Below, piece by piece: positions 5,669 to 6,495 of a stretch of 6,495 nucleotides of DNA. The position numbers and the translations under genes are program-made. Position 1 is the stretch's first letter; every line of letters begins with the position of its first letter. The notes beneath the pieces are model-generated. The model did not search any database. It was not told where the DNA came from and saw only the letters and a list, made by a program, of their open reading frames with translations. The stretch covers positions 1 through 6,495 of the forward strand of contig JBFHDX010000161.1 of NCBI GenBank assembly GCA_041584475.1, written 5' to 3'. Source of the DNA: JBFHDX01 sp041584475 (GTDB lineage: Bacteria; Pseudomonadota; Alphaproteobacteria; UBA8366; JADFVY01).

Positions 5669-6495
5669 CACGCCGACCCCGAATCGTCGACGATCCAGGT
5701 ATCTTTGCTGCCACCGCCCTGCGATGAGTTGACGACGGTCGATCCCTTGACCAGCGCCACCCGGGTCAACCCGCCCATGGTGACGAACGTCTCCTTGCCG
5801 GACAGGATGAACGGCCGCAGGTCGACGTGCCGGGGCTCCGCATGCACGTCGACCAGGGTCGGCGTCGTCGACAGCTTGAGCATTGGTTGGGCGATGTACT
5901 CGCGCGGATCGGCCTTGATCTTGCGCGCGAACGCGGCGCGTTCCTTCTTGCTGGCCTGTGGTCCGATCAGCATTCCGTATCCCCCCGACTCGTTCGCCGG
6001 CTTGACGACCAGCTTGTCCAGGTTGGCGAGCACGTAGTCGCGGTCCGCCTTGTCCATGCAGCGGTATGTCGGCACGTTCGGAATGATCGCGTCCTCGTCG
6101 AGGTAATAGCGGATGATGTCGGGGACGTAGGCATAGACGACCTTGTCGTCGGCGACGCCGGCCCCCGGCGCGTTGACCAGCGTCACGTTGCCCTTCTTCC
6201 AGGCGCGCATGAGGCCCGGCACGCCGAGCACCGAATCCTTGTGGAAGGCTTCCGGATCGAGGAACAGATCGTCGATCCGTCGATAGATGACGTGCACCGG
6301 CTCGAGACCGTTCACCGTGCGCATGAATACGCGGCTCTTCTCGTCGACCATGAGGTCGGTGCCCTCGACCAGCTCTGCCCCCATCTGTTGGGCCAGATAG
6401 GCGTGCTCGAAATAGGCCGAGTTGTAGATACCCGGTGTCAGCACCACGACCTCCGGCCGCTTGACGCCCTTGGGTGCGACGGAGCTCAGCATCTC
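5668..6495 (-). CDS. Circularly permuted ATP-grasp protein (COG2308), C-terminal part
   Basis: The C-terminal 275 residues of a circularly permuted ATP-grasp protein; the reading frame stays open to the window edge, and roughly 200 N-terminal residues are expected outside. The Met at 6492 is internal: the preceding codon is Glu, and the family has sequence before this point. Hallmarks are VVVLTPGIYNSAYFEHAYLA, QQMGAELVEGTDL, VHVIYRRIDDLFLDP, LVNAPGAGVADDK, NVPTYRC, LVVKPANESGGYG, YIAQPMLKLSTTP, HVDLRPFILSG, GGLTRVALVKG and SSQGGGSKDTW at the end. These carry the ATP- and metal-binding Lys, Glu, Asp and Arg residues of the fold. ATP-grasp enzymes join a carboxylate to an amine through an acyl-phosphate; comparative genomics predicts this family makes a peptide or amide product, with the substrate unknown. 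It is coupled to the alpha-E gene by TGATG. Confidence 0.93.
   Translation of the reverse strand, partial: EMLSSVAPKGVKRPEVVVLTPGIYNSAYFEHAYLAQQMGAELVEGTDLMVDEKSRVFMRTVNGLEPVHVIYRRIDDLFLDPEAFHKDSVLGVPGLMRAWKKGNVTLVNAPGAGVADDKVVYAYVPDIIRYYLDEDAIIPNVPTYRCMDKADRDYVLANLDKLVVKPANESGGYGMLIGPQASKKERAAFARKIKADPREYIAQPMLKLSTTPTLVDVHAEPRHVDLRPFILSGKETFVTMGGLTRVALVKGSTVVNSSQGGGSKDTWIVDDSGSA

Overview
The window is GC-rich, gene-dense bacterial chromosome, with a strong G/C bias at third codon positions. Its gene families (ClpA, a YjgR-type HerA-like ATPase, a DUF938 methyltransferase, a FemAB-like acyltransferase, and an alpha-E/ATP-grasp pair) point to a proteobacterium. An alphaproteobacterium is my best guess, from the ClpA tail and the family mix; there is no rRNA or other phylogenetic marker to confirm it. 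I see no mobile elements, tRNA or rRNA genes, or CRISPR arrays.

Layout from left to right. (1) The last 70 codons of clpA run on the + strand and end at 214. (2) A perfect 11-bp hairpin at 249-274, with a T-tract only on the minus strand, ends a leftward unit. That unit holds a FemAB-like N-acyltransferase (615-1778) and then a 52-residue single-span membrane protein (330-488). (3) A divergent intergenic region (1779-1934) separates that unit from a rightward pair: a YjgR/DUF853 HerA-like ATPase (1935-3449) overlapping by ATGA a DUF938 SAM-dependent methyltransferase (3446-4147). (4) After a 49-bp convergent gap come three minus-strand genes. In transcription order these are a circularly permuted ATP-grasp protein (5668 to beyond 6495, N-terminus outside the window), an alpha-E protein (4730-5668, TGATG junction) and a small lipoprotein (4197-4592). 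The lipoprotein is probably a separate unit, because a candidate terminator and promoter lie in the gap before it.

How the genes work together: the ATP-grasp and alpha-E genes are a known conserved pair, predicted from genome context to carry out an ATP-dependent amide-bond-forming (peptide ligase) reaction, but the substrate is unknown. The transglutaminase-like and proteasome-like (Anbu) partners often linked to this pair do not follow it here; a lipoprotein does. The YjgR-methyltransferase overlap suggests translational coupling, but no shared pathway is known to me. Most of the window is ordinary core or near-core genome. The least explained items are the small membrane protein with a palindrome upstream, the lipoprotein, and the ATP-grasp/alpha-E chemistry.
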